Assembly: GCA_008933995.1 (NCBI GenBank)
Contig: WARS01004015.1
Span: 415,001 to 479,000 of the forward strand
From: Datnioides undecimradiatus
Lineage: Eukaryota > Chordata > Actinopteri > Lobotiformes > Datnioididae
Direction of reading: 5' to 3'
Length of the DNA: 64,000 nt
The translations under genes were made by a program, and so were the position numbers. The first letter of the stretch is position 1. Each line of letters opens with the position of its first letter. The notes under the pieces are model-generated. The model worked only from the letters and a program-made list of their open reading frames with translations, searched no databases and had not been told where the DNA came from. Shown piece after piece: positions 1 through 11,177 of this stretch.

Positions 1-770
1 TCCCGTGGAAAGGACACATAGCTGGAGCGTCCGCGGGGACAACCTCGAATAATTTTAGCTTTGGTGGGGCAAGCCTGGGCCGGACGACACGCAAGGGGGC
101 AAATAGCTGAGCAGACAGACAGACAGGCAGACAGACAGACAGGCAGGCAGGCAGGCAGACAGACAGGCAGACAAGTGGCTGTGGCTGAATGCATGCACAC
201 TCTCAGACGGCTCATATTCTTCAGTTAAAGCTGGCTGATGCTGCACGATGTGTGCAGAAATCTGAAACGCTGCGCGAATGTTTATTATTTAAAAATTCAA
301 AATTCATCAAAACTTTATCGCTCCCGAACGATAACGGGCTTAAAAGTGCTCAGTTTTGGGTTCGTTTAGCCGAATATTCAGGATGTTTGGCTGCACTTTG
401 GCAGCAGAAGTGTGTTCGAGACGTGGACACGCCTCAGTTTGACTCCTGGGCGCAAAACCAAAACAAAAACAACACGATAAACAAAACAAAACAAGCCTGA
501 GCAGGAAATGACAGAGGTGTCGGAGGCCGAAGAGGTGTCATACTGCAGAAATGAGCAAACCCTCCGTAATAAGCTTTGTCATTGTGTGACGGGATGTGAG
601 CAACTACAGCTCCCAGGAGGCTTTGAGAGCCAGTGGCCGAGACTCATGGGATACGAGGCCGCTCTGTCTGCAGGTTTCACTCGTTATCTCTAACGAACTG
701 AACTTTGTTGCGATCAGTGATTAAGTTTGTGGTAACCTTCAGGAGCTGACGACAGTGGCTGCTGTCAGCT
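1..770. other. Noncoding, with a (GACAG/GCAG)n stretch
   Basis: An ACAG/GCAG tetranucleotide array occupies about 112-176. The rest is unique, AT-balanced sequence without a recognisable gene; the short open frames do not resemble any protein family I know. Confidence 0.6.
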
Positions 771-772
771 GT

Positions 773-775
<3 letters not shown>

Positions 776-822
<47 letters not shown>

Positions 823-914
823 TGCAGAGGCAGGCAGCAGCTTCTTTAATGAGGGTGAACTCGAGGGTTTGTACTCAGTCTACACTCGGCCTGCTGGGAA
901 GGTTGCTGTGTAAC

Positions 915-945
<31 letters not shown>

Positions 946-1027
946 ATCCTTGTTATGAGTGGGAAGCCCCCTATACACACTGCAAGACTTCTATTAATGA
1001 ACACCGCCTTTCCAAGAAAGTCAAGTC

Positions 1028-1071
<44 letters not shown>
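776..1071. repeat. Three (TG)n microsatellites
   Basis: Near-perfect TG arrays at about 776-821, 918-945 and 1031-1071. Confidence 0.9.
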
Positions 1072-1075
<4 letters not shown>

Positions 1076-1383
1076 ATTGTACCACCCCCCGGGGGGCGAC
1101 AGGTGCCACGGGCAACACGAAACCCTGGCAAGTGACGCTGAGTGTGTGCAGGCACGGGTGTGAAGTGATGGGAGAAGAAAGAGGGCAATGGTAGCCAAGA
1201 GTATGTGGACGCCCAAACGTTGACAAAACCGTGAGCGCTGAGTCGCCGTGGCAACCTCAAAAAAAAAAAAAAAGCGATGACTTTTCAAGATGTGTTTACG
1301 TGGCGGCAGGTTCGCTCCCCGTTCAGCATCAGGGTCACTATCCCATCTCTGTGTCGGAGCACTGATGTGTGTTCTCAGACCGT

Positions 1384-1530
1384 GAGAGAGGGTGTGAGGG
1401 AGCAGAGGGAGAGAGAGAGGGAGAGAGGAGGAGGGGAGGAGGGAGAGGGGAGAGAGAGAGAGGGGAGAGGGAGAGAGGGAGAGAGAGAGAGGGAGACAGA
1501 GGGGGAGAGGGAGAGAGAGAGAGAGACAAA
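1384..1530. repeat. (GA)n-rich purine tract
   Basis: About 145 bp of almost pure G and A on the + strand (GAGAGAGG / GGGAGAGAG variants). Purine-pyrimidine mirror-like tracts of this kind can form triplex DNA. Confidence 0.85.
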
Positions 1531-1572
1531 TAGACAGAGATAGTTTTCACTGCTGGAATTAGGGACAGCTGG

Positions 1573-1574
<2 letters not shown>

Positions 1575-1624
<50 letters not shown>

Positions 1625-1974
1625 TTGGCATGGCTTGGTTGCATAACACTCAAGTGGGTCCCCCTGTGGCTCAGAGGGTAAAGTGGTCCCCCCCCCCACT
1701 GGATCAGCTGGGTGTTGATTGATAAGCGATCAGCTTCAGTTTAATAGCAGGTTAATATCGATCAGATGCAGTGTGAACGACGTGCTGCTCATTTCCTGGA
1801 TTCTCGGAGTCCACCCCAGCTCCTCCGCGGCTCAGGGTCCCAGGCGGCGCTGCGAGGAGAAACACCTCGCTCTGCGTTTCCCATGGTGCTTTGCTGCAGG
1901 GAAACTCTGCTGTGGAAACAACAGCCTTCGCATTTTCTCTGCTCCACTTCCAAAGCTGCTGGCTGTCTGTAGAG

Positions 1975-2006
<32 letters not shown>

Positions 2007-2232
2007 ATTATTTTACGGGCCGGCTCGCAGCCGGCTCACGGTTGTGTGTGTGCGTGCATTTAAAACGCGTGTTTGCGTGTGAGCGTGCACATGTGTGTGT
2101 GTGTGTGTGTGTGTGTGTAACTCTCCACATGTGGGCACTTGCAGGCGTTCTCAGTTTGTTTGCGTGCAGGTATGTGTGTTTACATTAATGCACGGCCGTC
2201 AGTTAACCAGTGAATCGCTGTTTCACAGTAAA

Positions 2233-2270
<38 letters not shown>

Positions 2271-2427
2271 CTGGGCTCCTCTGGAGGTGGCTCGAGATGT
2301 TTAACACAAACGTCATCGTGGCTTCTCTCAGGTGTAGCTGCGTCTGTGGAGACGTGTCCTCTCACACCAGCAGCTGAAACAGAAACCAGAGTCTGATCTG
2401 TGTGTGTGTGTGTGTGTGTGTGTGTGA
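1575..2427. repeat. Cluster of (TG)n and (CA)n arrays
   Basis: TG arrays at about 1575-1621, 1975-2001, 2091-2118 and 2400-2426; a CA array at 2233-2268. Unique DNA lies between them. Confidence 0.85.
1656..1720 (+). mobile_element. Possible fragment of a tRNA-derived SINE
   Basis: GTGGCTCAGAGGGTAAAGTG resembles the A-box region of fish tRNA-derived SINEs, followed by a poly-C run. No B box or tail is evident, so it would be a fragment, not a tRNA gene. Confidence 0.3.
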
Positions 2428-2429
2428 CT

Positions 2430-4800
2430 GAGAACCTGCGACGACGAACAAACCCCCACAGTCCATGTTTACTGACAGGTGCTAACGTTCGCTAATGTTG
2501 CTAGCCAGGTTGCACGGTGTCATCATGGATCCCTTTCTTTGGATTAGCCAGTGACGTCACGCGCCGCCAAGATGGCCGACGTCCAGCTCCACCACACACC
2601 ACGGCTTCACACTCGCTCCGCAGGAACCCCAGGCTTTAAACGCAGGACGACAACATGACCGACGACAAACATCAAAGCAAAGCCCATTGGTTAGACAGCG
2701 GCCAATCAGAGCTCTTGAATGCTGCACGGCGCCCTCTGCTGACTCGAATCGGGATGAAATGATTTAATCGTGCGTCTCTTCATGACTTTCCAGGCGTTGT
2801 TGCACCAGATTGGTCAAACTCTGGTCGCTGCGGCACCGCCAGCCTCTGGACTGACCTCAGGTCAGACCGCAAACACTGGGACAGGTCAGCAAAACATATC
2901 AGCAGTAGTTTGGGTGATTGATTAATTAAAAACAATAAGAAAACCGAAGCAGCCTCGGCTTCACCGCCTCTCGCCGGCCTCACGCTGGGTCCTCATTGGC
3001 TAAATCCACCCACAGCTGGCTGCTGGATATCGAATGTGTTTAAACAACTGTCGCGGGGTTGGTGAGTCCACAGCTTCTTGGCTGGATCAGCAGCGAGTCG
3101 TGTCGCTCGCGGGAACGAGTCGAAACCGAGGCTCGGGATGTGGCTGGCAAACGACCAGCGAGAACCAGGCTGAGGGCGGGAGCACGGTGGAGAGAGGGAG
3201 CGGGTAGGAAGAGCACAAAGAGAGGAGCAGAGAGGAGTTAAGACAGGAGAAAAGGAGGTGATTCTGAGGTTAGAGAGCGCCAGAATAAAACACACAGAGA
3301 GAGAAGAGAGCAAGTCGCGGTCGAGACAAAGAGAGACGGAAATAAAACACTTTCCTGGAGACAGAAAGTAAAACGGCAGCGAGACAAAGAGCGAGACGGA
3401 GCCCGGCTGGGGACGAAGATGAGACGCTTCTAGCCATATTTAATCATCAAATATTAATGCGGTAAAGATGGAATACAGGAAATTAATATTCCCCCATTAA
3501 CAAAAGAAGAGGAGCGAGCAGGGGCCTGAAACGGCTACAAGACAAACGGCCTCCGTCCGGCGGCTTGATCACGGCGCGCTGCATCTTCACCTGAGCTCTG
3601 CCACCGTAAACGTCTGTTAGCTCCTCGTCATCCTGTCCTCCTGACGGCCGTGAGCGCCACAGCAGACACCGAGGCCTCCACGTCTGCAAGCCGATGTCCT
3701 AAACCCGCAGTCCCCCCGGCGGCCACCAGGGGGCGACGCCACCGGCTGCAGAAACAACTAAAAACAAGAAAATGAGCCGACTCTGCGTTTAATTTCTGAG
3801 CAAATGAAGCTTTTCCCGTTAGTTTATGGTCTCATCTGTAACTCTTCAAAGCAGCGTGATGTTAATTTAGTTAATTATGGTCCATTTTAGGGATAAACAC
3901 ACCATAAATGAGTACACTGTGTGATTAACAAGTCGCTACTGCGCCTCATTCAAGGAATAATATATATAATATATAATGTAAGTAACTTAAATGACCATTT
4001 AAATGATAAATAAAGGTGGAGTTGATGCACTGATGATGACAGATGAGGTGTAAGTTACTAACAAAGACTAAAAACCAGTAAAGTAAAGCTGATTCTGGAG
4101 ACATTAGGGTCTGAACGCTGCTTTAAAGGTTAGAATCAAATCTAAAAAAAAGCACAATTTTGAGCACTTTCAGTTCAAAACAATTAATATTTTGCTCATT
4201 TTCATGAACGTTTGTAGCCTCGGGGCTGAATTCACGTCACATACGAGCAGCGGAGCGCGAAAACAAGAAGCCTCTGAGTTGATTTTGTGAGGAGTATCTG
4301 CAGAGACGCGTTGACGAACAGTTAAACCTTCATGAAATGCACCTTTATACTAATGCATCAAATGCAAAACGATCTATATCACCTGTAAAGTTCAGTCGGG
4401 CTGCACGTCTGCGGTGCGATTAGCTGGCGGCGGCCATATTGGAATGAAGCACGAGTGCTCCTGAGCTGCAGCAACAAAGGGGTTTTTCATTTATTCCAAT
4501 TTTCCTGACGTGACTTGAACGCATCATGACACCACAGCACGTTGTGAGTCGGCACCTGATCCTGTTAAAACGGCGATGCGTTCAGGTGACGCGCCGCAGG
4601 CTCCGTGCCCGTCCAGCGCTGACAAGTCGTCGCTCCCTTCTTCCTTTCCTTCTTCCTTTCCTTTGCCTGTCTCTCGCTCCCTCGCAGCAAGGAGGATTAT
4701 GCATTTTCGGACTGAGCGCGATCCAGATATGATCAAGTATTTATGTAAGCGGCGCTCAGATACGTACAGAGGCCTCTACAGCTGTTTCATAACCAGCAGT
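2430..4800. other. Unique noncoding stretch with candidate regulatory motifs
   Basis: No microsatellite or gene. It contains a CRE-type GTGACGTCACGC next to AAGATGGCCGAC (2551-2581), a CTCF-like GGCCACCAGGGGGCGAC (3721-3737), a purine-rich GAGA stretch (3185-3400) and an AT-rich block with TTAATAT motifs (3430-3510). Confidence 0.5.
3721..3737 (+). promoter_or_regulatory. CTCF-like site
   Basis: GGCCACCAGGGGGCGAC matches the CTCF core (CCACCAGGGGGCGC) at nearly all positions. Some fish repeats carry similar words, so occupancy is unknown. Confidence 0.4.
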
Positions 4801-4810
4801 TGCTCCTCTC

Positions 4811-5159
4811 TGCGTGTGTGTGTGTGTGTGTTTGCAGGTCTGTGTGACACTGCATTGTAAGCGTCCAGTCAGGGGAGCAAGTTAGGAGACGTGTGTGTGT
4901 CTATATGACGTCTCTCTGTTTCAGAACAATCATCTGTTTTGCTCGTTAATTCGATTAAAACGTGACGATCGAACACACACACACGCACACACACACACCG
5001 CGTGGACTCAAATGATTCAGTGACTATATATAGACAGCAGGCTGCACGCGTGCATTATTCATACATCTGTGCGTGTGTGCGGCAATACATAATACATAGT
5101 ATGTACATCAGTGTTAAACCAGGTGCAGGCTGCATAGTGCTGAGGTTTGCGAGTATCCT

Positions 5160-5198
<39 letters not shown>

Positions 5199-5517
5199 GT
5201 AAACACAACCCAACACTGACCCGATGTTGGCCCACTGTGCATACATTAATATACGATTCGCATGAAATGAATATGAGATGCATTTAGTGTTGACAGTGCA
5301 CGGCAGGACAAGCCCCGGTGTAATGGAAACACACACACACACGAGCGCGCACACACACACACACACACACGGTGCAGCGTGAGTTTATTATTGTGCGCCC
5401 TTCACAGTAAATGTGTTTCTATGCTTCGCGTGTGTATTCTCAGTCCTTGCATATGTGTGTATTATTGGCGTGTATGTGTGTGTTTGTGGTTTCCTGCATG
5501 ATACTGTAGATCTACAG

Positions 5518-5551
<34 letters not shown>

Positions 5552-5565
5552 TGTGTGTGTGTGGA
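4811..5565. repeat. Cluster of CA/TG arrays
   Basis: Arrays at about 4811-4830 (TG), 4975-4999 (CA, interrupted), 5164-5197 (CA), 5331-5370 (CA) and 5521-5563 (TG). Confidence 0.85.
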
Positions 5566-6380
5566 GGCTCTGGACCACTGGTGGTGCTGTTGTGGGGCTG
5601 TTTACTCATTTATACATAAATCCTAATTTTAGGGGACAAAAAGGACGTCTGCACGTTATTCGGTGTCAGGTCCTCGAACGCGTCACGTCCTGCAGGACCG
5701 GTGCGCGGTCGGGTGTCCTCCACGCCACGCTCTCTCCACTTCCTGCTTCTTTCAGGGTCTTTTAAGCTCCAGTGTGGTCAGACCGAGGTCATGTGACCGA
5801 CTTGGCCAGTTCAAAATCTTCAACATCTGGCTGTTAAAAGCTGCTTTTGCCCATATTTTAAGAGCCATTATCCCACTTTACAGCCCTCAGACTGTGGACT
5901 GAGCATGACGAGGGCAGGACACTTTGAATCAGTTTGGCTTTTTGGCTTTTGTTGTATAAGTTGCAGCTCCTTCTGGTTTTTGAGCTGGTTTTGAACTTTT
6001 CATATCATAAACATCTGGAATATTTGATATAGCCATGCATTAATGTGTGTATTCACATGTTTGCTTGTTTGCATGCTGGAAAGATGCACATGCCCGCGCT
6101 TTAACACACACAAACACGCACTAAAACGCACACACGCACATTTTATACTAAGGTTTCCAAATGTGAATCCGTGTGTGTGTTGATGTGTTCTAGTGTCGGT
6201 TCAGTGTGTTTATGTACAGCGCGAAGGTGAGTGTGTGCGTGCACGTCCTTGCAAAAGTGCCGTTTCGCGTTGGCCCGGCGCCGCCCCCCCAGCCGCGGCC
6301 CCTCCGTCTATTTCTGGCTCTGCGTCACGCCTGGGCTTTACTCCTGTGGCAAGAGGAGTGTTTCTCTAGGGCTCCCACTC
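5566..6380. other. Unique noncoding stretch
   Basis: Nothing recognisable beyond short CA-type words near 6105-6140 and a C-rich patch at 6278-6305. Confidence 0.5.
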
Positions 6381-6382
6381 TG

Positions 6383-6384
<2 letters not shown>

Positions 6385-6424
<40 letters not shown>

Positions 6425-7172
6425 ACATACACCTCCCGACAGACACACTCACACACATGCCTGCCCGGTGAGCGAGTGAGCACACTCGGATGTAAACACA
6501 CAAGAGTGACGGACGGACAGAGGGACGGGTGGATGGATGGATGGATGCAGGCGAGCTGGACATAATGGGAGTTTAAACTTGAGTGCGTGTGAGTGTGTGT
6601 GAGTGTGTGTATGTGTGTGACAGAGGGAGAGAAAGAGAGAGAGAGAGAGAGAAAGTGTGTGTGAGAGAGGGTCGGCCGGTCGGTGTGTCTGTTACCGTGG
6701 CGATGGAAGGAGGGAGTGTGAACACAGAGGAATGCTTTCGGTGATAGAGAGAGAGGGAGAGCCGGCCAGGTTGGTTTACAGTCTATCTATCTATCATCTA
6801 TCTATCTGCCTATCTATCTATCATCGATCTATCTATCTGTCCGTCTGCCTCCCTGCCTGTCTGTCTGTCTCTCTGCCTGTCTGTCTGTTCTCTAACATAT
6901 AGTTTTGCTTTCTTTTCAGTCATTCTTCCTTTTTCCAAGGCTGTTGAGTCGGGGCTTTCTTGTGTGTGTGTGTTTGTGTGTTTGTGTGTAATGTGTAATT
7001 GTGCGTGTCTAGATGAGTGTGTGTGTGTGCGTGTGTGTGCGTGCGTGCGTGTGTGGCTGTTGCGACCAAGCAGGGGGGATGTCCTCGTCCACCGTTGTCG
7101 TGGCGATGCAGCAGCCGTCAATGACAGCGTGTGGCAATCGTGCGTGCGTGTGTGTGTTTTTGTGTGTGTGTG
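6385..7172. repeat. CA/TG arrays plus TCTA/TCTG tetranucleotides
   Basis: CA at 6385-6430, GGAT at 6527-6546, interrupted TG and GA at 6585-6662, (TCTA/TCTG)n at 6781-6892, TG-rich at 6961-7053 and 7141-7171. Confidence 0.85.
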
Positions 7173-7302
7173 ACAAGCGTAGCTGTGACATAAGCCACTT
7201 TATCAGAAATTTGCCTCCTCTCCTCTGCTCTCCCTCTCCCTCCCCCTCTCCCTCTCTCTCTCTGTTTTCTCAGTTTTCTATTGTCTCTCTACCTCATCTA
7301 TA

Positions 7303-7352
7303 TTTATAGATCTATAGATCTGTCTGTGTATCTATCTATAGATCTATAGATC
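7303..7352. repeat. Palindromic TCTATAGA repeats
   Basis: ATAGATCTATAGATCTG and its near copies form overlapping perfect palindromes across 50 bp, able to fold as a cruciform. Confidence 0.7.
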
Positions 7353-7408
7353 TGCCTGTCAGTCCACTCTAACCCTCATCACTGTCTCCTCTCTCCCAGG
7401 GTGCTGTT

Positions 7409-7500
7409 GTTGATGGACACACACACACACACACACCGGACAGCTGACTGTCTCACACAGTGGTGTCAGTTCCCTCCATTAACCGAGGGGTGCCACCGCA

Positions 7501-7531
<31 letters not shown>

Positions 7532-7604
7532 CACACACACACACACACGGGGGCCACAGTTGCCTCGAGCCTGCAGAACGGTGATTTACAAGAATACTGT
7601 TGAA

Positions 7605-7641
<37 letters not shown>

Positions 7642-7812
7642 GCACGTCTAGCTCGCTGCCGGGACCTCCCTTGTATAACAAACTACTCCGGTACACACAC
7701 ACACACACACACAGGCATAGATCACTGCACGGTGACCTTGGCAGCGGCGCTCCTCGTCCTCTCATCCCTCGCTCTTCCTCTTTTATTCTTCTTCTTCTTC
7801 TTCTTCTCTTCC
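7409..7812. repeat. CA, TG and TTC arrays
   Basis: CA at 7409-7436, 7499-7548 and 7692-7713; TG at 7606-7640; (TTC)n at 7787-7810 inside a pyrimidine-rich run that continues to about 7900. Confidence 0.85.
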
Positions 7813-8119
7813 TTTCTGTCTGTTTCTATCACTCCTCCTGTTTACTCTCGTCCCCTTTCCTCCTCCTCCTCTCCCCTCATCTCTCCTCTCCTCCTGTCCG
7901 TCCCGCCAGCGGCACGACCTCTGACCTTTGGAGATGCTTTTATTTTGAAATCCTCAGTCCCATTAGCGGGGGACGCTTTGGGCCATTAAGACATGCTTTT
8001 ATTCTGACACACGCATCAAAACAGAGTGAGCGAGCGCGGATCTGGTGACACGCGTTGGAAAAGATGCATGTGCCTGCGTTTTCCAGAGAAAGAGTGACAG
8101 ACAGTTGGGTAAATACCGA

Positions 8120-8345
8120 GGACGGAAAGACGAGATGAAGAGAGACAGAGAGACACAAACATCAGACGGGCTGTCAGGGCAGACAGACAGGAAGACAGAC
8201 AGGTGGGCAAATAGAGTCAAACAAAAACAGAGGCAGGTAGACGGACGGGTTGACGCTCAGACGGACAGGTAAACAAATAGAAGAAGACAGGGCGAAACAG
8301 CTGACATGCATGTCTGACAGCCTGACAGACAGACAGGCAGACAGA
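8120..8345. repeat. Degenerate (ACAG)n stretch
   Basis: GACAGACAGG/AGACAG words recur at 8135-8160, 8180-8205, 8228-8285 and 8308-8350, diverged and interrupted. Confidence 0.7.
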
Positions 8346-8349
8346 CAGT

Positions 8350-9900
8350 TCGTCCAGTCCTCTAAGAAAGGAGCGTAGGAAGTCCCGCTGCTCCGCCAAG
8401 TGTGTTAAACCATTTTTCCATTCACAAATTCTCAGACAGTGAAGTGTGCTGCTTCTGCCCTGGTATGTGCACGTGTGCGCTTGCTTGTGCACGAGCGTGT
8501 GTGCGTGTGTGTGTGTGTGTGCAAGCTGCTGTGTGATGCTCTGGAGTCGGGTGAGTAGGCGATGTGTGTCTGAGGCCGCAGTTGATCACTTTACTCGGGC
8601 GCTGCTCATTTGAGCGAGGGATTCGCGCTTCCTCTCCGCCGTGGCTCTGCGCACGAGGATGTTCTCAGGCGCCGCCTCCCAGAGCGATGCTCTCGTGCGC
8701 CGTTCTTCACGTCACGCGTCCAAGATTAGCACCGCATGCTACGGCTAGCACGCACTGATGATGATTAAACCCAAAGGACGACGTTTGTTTCACGTTTCAG
8801 CCCATTTACTGCACCCCCACCCCCCGCGTTCCTGCTAACGACGTCCCAAAGAAGCGGCGTTTGTCCCCGTCTTCCAGGCTGCTTCCTGCTCATTTGCGTG
8901 CAGTATGAAAATCATCCTGCAGCAGAGACAGCTGATCCATCGCCGCGGACATCGCGCGCACACTATCTGCTTTTATTTTTTGTGCGTGTTTGTGTTGCTG
9001 TTGCCTGGTGAAGTCTGTCTGGCAGCTGGTTCTCAGGAAAAATCCTCCGCTACACAGGAAGTGGCACGGGGACTGTTTTGAATAAACACACAACGCTTGG
9101 AGACGGGGGGGGAGTTAGCACGCGGCTTAGCTGACAGCAGCTAGCGAGATCAAAGGATGGTTTGCATCGGCTTTTTTCAAACTGACCCAAAGGAAGAGAT
9201 GAAAATGTATTTATGTTTTGTCGTTTGTCAGGAACAAGGCTGCAGCAAACCACACGGTCTAAGCACCTTTATCTCACTGCAGCCGTGTCTGTGTCACAAC
9301 CACACAACTCATGCATTCAGTTTCAGTTAGCTTTTAGCTTTTAGCAGCTAGCCTGGATGCTAGAATGTGTTCGTGTTTGCCAGTAAAATCGGACAAAATG
9401 ACAAAAATGCAGCCGGACTGATCTTTAAAACAAACACAGCAACGATCGAGTCTTCATTTAGTTCCTTTATTTGCGAGAAACACTTCAGAGAAACACTGAA
9501 TAAAGCAGTTCCACCTTAAAAACCACTGTTTCTCCCACGCTGTCGGCCGCACACGGGACGTCCTGGAGGGGCGGCGAGCCGAGCTGCTGCTAACGTTTGC
9601 TCAGCTTGTTTCTCTGATAACTTCAGATCCAGACGTCCGACGACTGAAATCCTTCATCTGCTTCAGATACAGAGTTAAAAACAAGCAGCGGCTGAAAAGA
9701 GGAGCACAGAAATGTGTCTTACAGCTGATCCAGAGTCAGTTTATCAAGCTGCCGACACACAGAAATGTGTCTTACAGCTGATCCAGAGTCAGTTTATCAA
9801 GCTGCTGACACACAAATTTTCATTTTTACACATTTTACTGCAGAAATGTTAAATTTTAAAGTTCAGGTTCATAAACTTCTTCCTCCTGCCCGTCTGTCCG
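8350..9900. other. Unique noncoding stretch with a 53-bp tandem duplication
   Basis: A short TG array at 8500-8521. A 53-bp unit beginning CACAGAAATGTGTCTTACAG is present twice in tandem at about 9705-9810. Otherwise nothing recognised. Confidence 0.6.
9705..9810 (+). repeat. 53-bp direct tandem duplication
   Basis: Two copies of the unit differ at about one base (GCCGACAC versus GCTGACAC), so the duplication is young. Confidence 0.85.
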
Positions 9901-9930
9901 ACGGGCGTCTGACCTATATTTGTGTTCCCC

Positions 9931-9931
9931 T

Positions 9932-9962
<31 letters not shown>

Positions 9963-10081
9963 ACTCATGTTACCAAACACAGCCCGGCTTCCTCTTCCCC
10001 CTTCACACACGCGCTCAGGCAGGACAGGTGGCTGTATCACCTGGACGTCCACTTTCTACGACACACGCCACATTCATCCCT

Positions 10082-10113
<32 letters not shown>

Positions 10114-10161
10114 GCAGGTATAAGCCCCTTATACCTTCTGTGCTGCAAAACGCTGCCAGGA

Positions 10162-10203
<42 letters not shown>

Positions 10204-10204
10204 C
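9931..10204. repeat. TG, CT and CA arrays
   Basis: TG at 9931-9957, CT at 10088-10114, CA at 10163-10202. Confidence 0.85.
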
Positions 10205-10265
10205 AGGTAGTGGCAGCATATCATAGCCTCTGGTCGCCTGGCAAACAGAGCTTCATGATGGAGGG

Positions 10266-10560
10266 ATGACAGGGGAGAGAGAGGGAGGGATGGACAGATG
10301 GAGGCAGATAGGGAAGAAAGATAGGATGCAAGTGAGGATGGAGGGACTGAAGGATGAAGGAGTGAAGGATGGAGGGAGTGAAGGATGGAGGAGTGAAGGA
10401 TGGAGGAGTGAAGGATGGAGGGATGGGTGGAGGAAGGAAAAGATGAAGGAGAGAGGCAGAGACAGGAGTTCATTTAAGGTGGAGGGATGGGTGAGGCAGA
10501 GGTAGAGATGAAAGGCCAAAGAAGGAGAGAGGACGAATGACAAACGACGGAGGGAGAGAT
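10266..10560 (+). repeat. Purine-rich minisatellite
   Basis: Units of about 15-16 bp (GAAGGATGGAGGGAGT / GAAGGATGGAGGAGT) repeat at 10344-10425, flanked by related GGA-rich sequence. Confidence 0.8.
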
Positions 10561-10710
10561 GTTCCCTTCCCTCCTCCTTCCTTCTCTCCTTTCCTTCTTT
10601 CTGATCTCCTATGCTTCCTGTCGTCCTCCTGCTGTTTTCTCTGGTATAATGCGACAACATGTTGAGAAACGCAGTCCTGTCTTCCCAGGAAAGGGCCGCC
10701 GCCGCCGCCC

Positions 10711-10752
10711 TCCCGCTCGCTCTCCCGCTCGCCCTCCCGCTCGCTCTCCCGT
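10711..10752 (+). repeat. 12-bp GC-rich tandem repeat
   Basis: CCCGCTCGCTCT-type units, about three and a half copies, directly after a (GCC)n run at 10696-10709. Confidence 0.8.
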
Positions 10753-10913
10753 TGCAAAGCGAAAGAAAAAGCGTTAAAGCGGCCGGACGCGGCGAGAGAC
10801 ACGGAAACTCAGAGAGAGCTGAAGTGTTTTCTCCCGGCCAAACTTGTTTTTTACCCCCTTTCTCTTTCTGCCTCTCCCTCTCTCTCTTCCCAGAGGTGTA
10901 AAAGTGAGTTTGA

Positions 10914-10945
10914 GTGTGTGTGTGTGAGATCGAGGAAAGAGGCGT

Positions 10946-10986
<41 letters not shown>

Positions 10987-11145
10987 TGTGTGTGTGAGGC
11001 TGGAATGTGGAGGCTCGTAAGTCACCTCTGATTTTCCACTCCCGCTGGGACACATCCCATTATCAGTTTTATATGAAACTAGGAAATTCCTCTGTGGTCT
11101 GTGCATGCATGTGTGTGTGTGCGTGCATGTGTGTGTGTGTGTGCA

Positions 11146-11176
<31 letters not shown>

Positions 11177-11177
11177 A
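10914..11177. repeat. (TG)n arrays
   Basis: Interrupted TG arrays at 10914-10926, 10949-10997 and 11107-11177. Confidence 0.85.

Noticed and set aside
777-1163. Open frames made of CVCVCV or THTHTH runs here and at many other places
   Set aside because: They are translations of (TG)n and (CA)n arrays.
1656-1720. Possible tRNA gene
   Set aside because: Only an A-box-like segment is present; no B box, no cloverleaf and no terminator, so at most a SINE fragment.
10344-10425. Regular repeats that could suggest a CRISPR-like array
   Set aside because: The units are contiguous with no unique spacers, and the DNA is vertebrate; it is a minisatellite.
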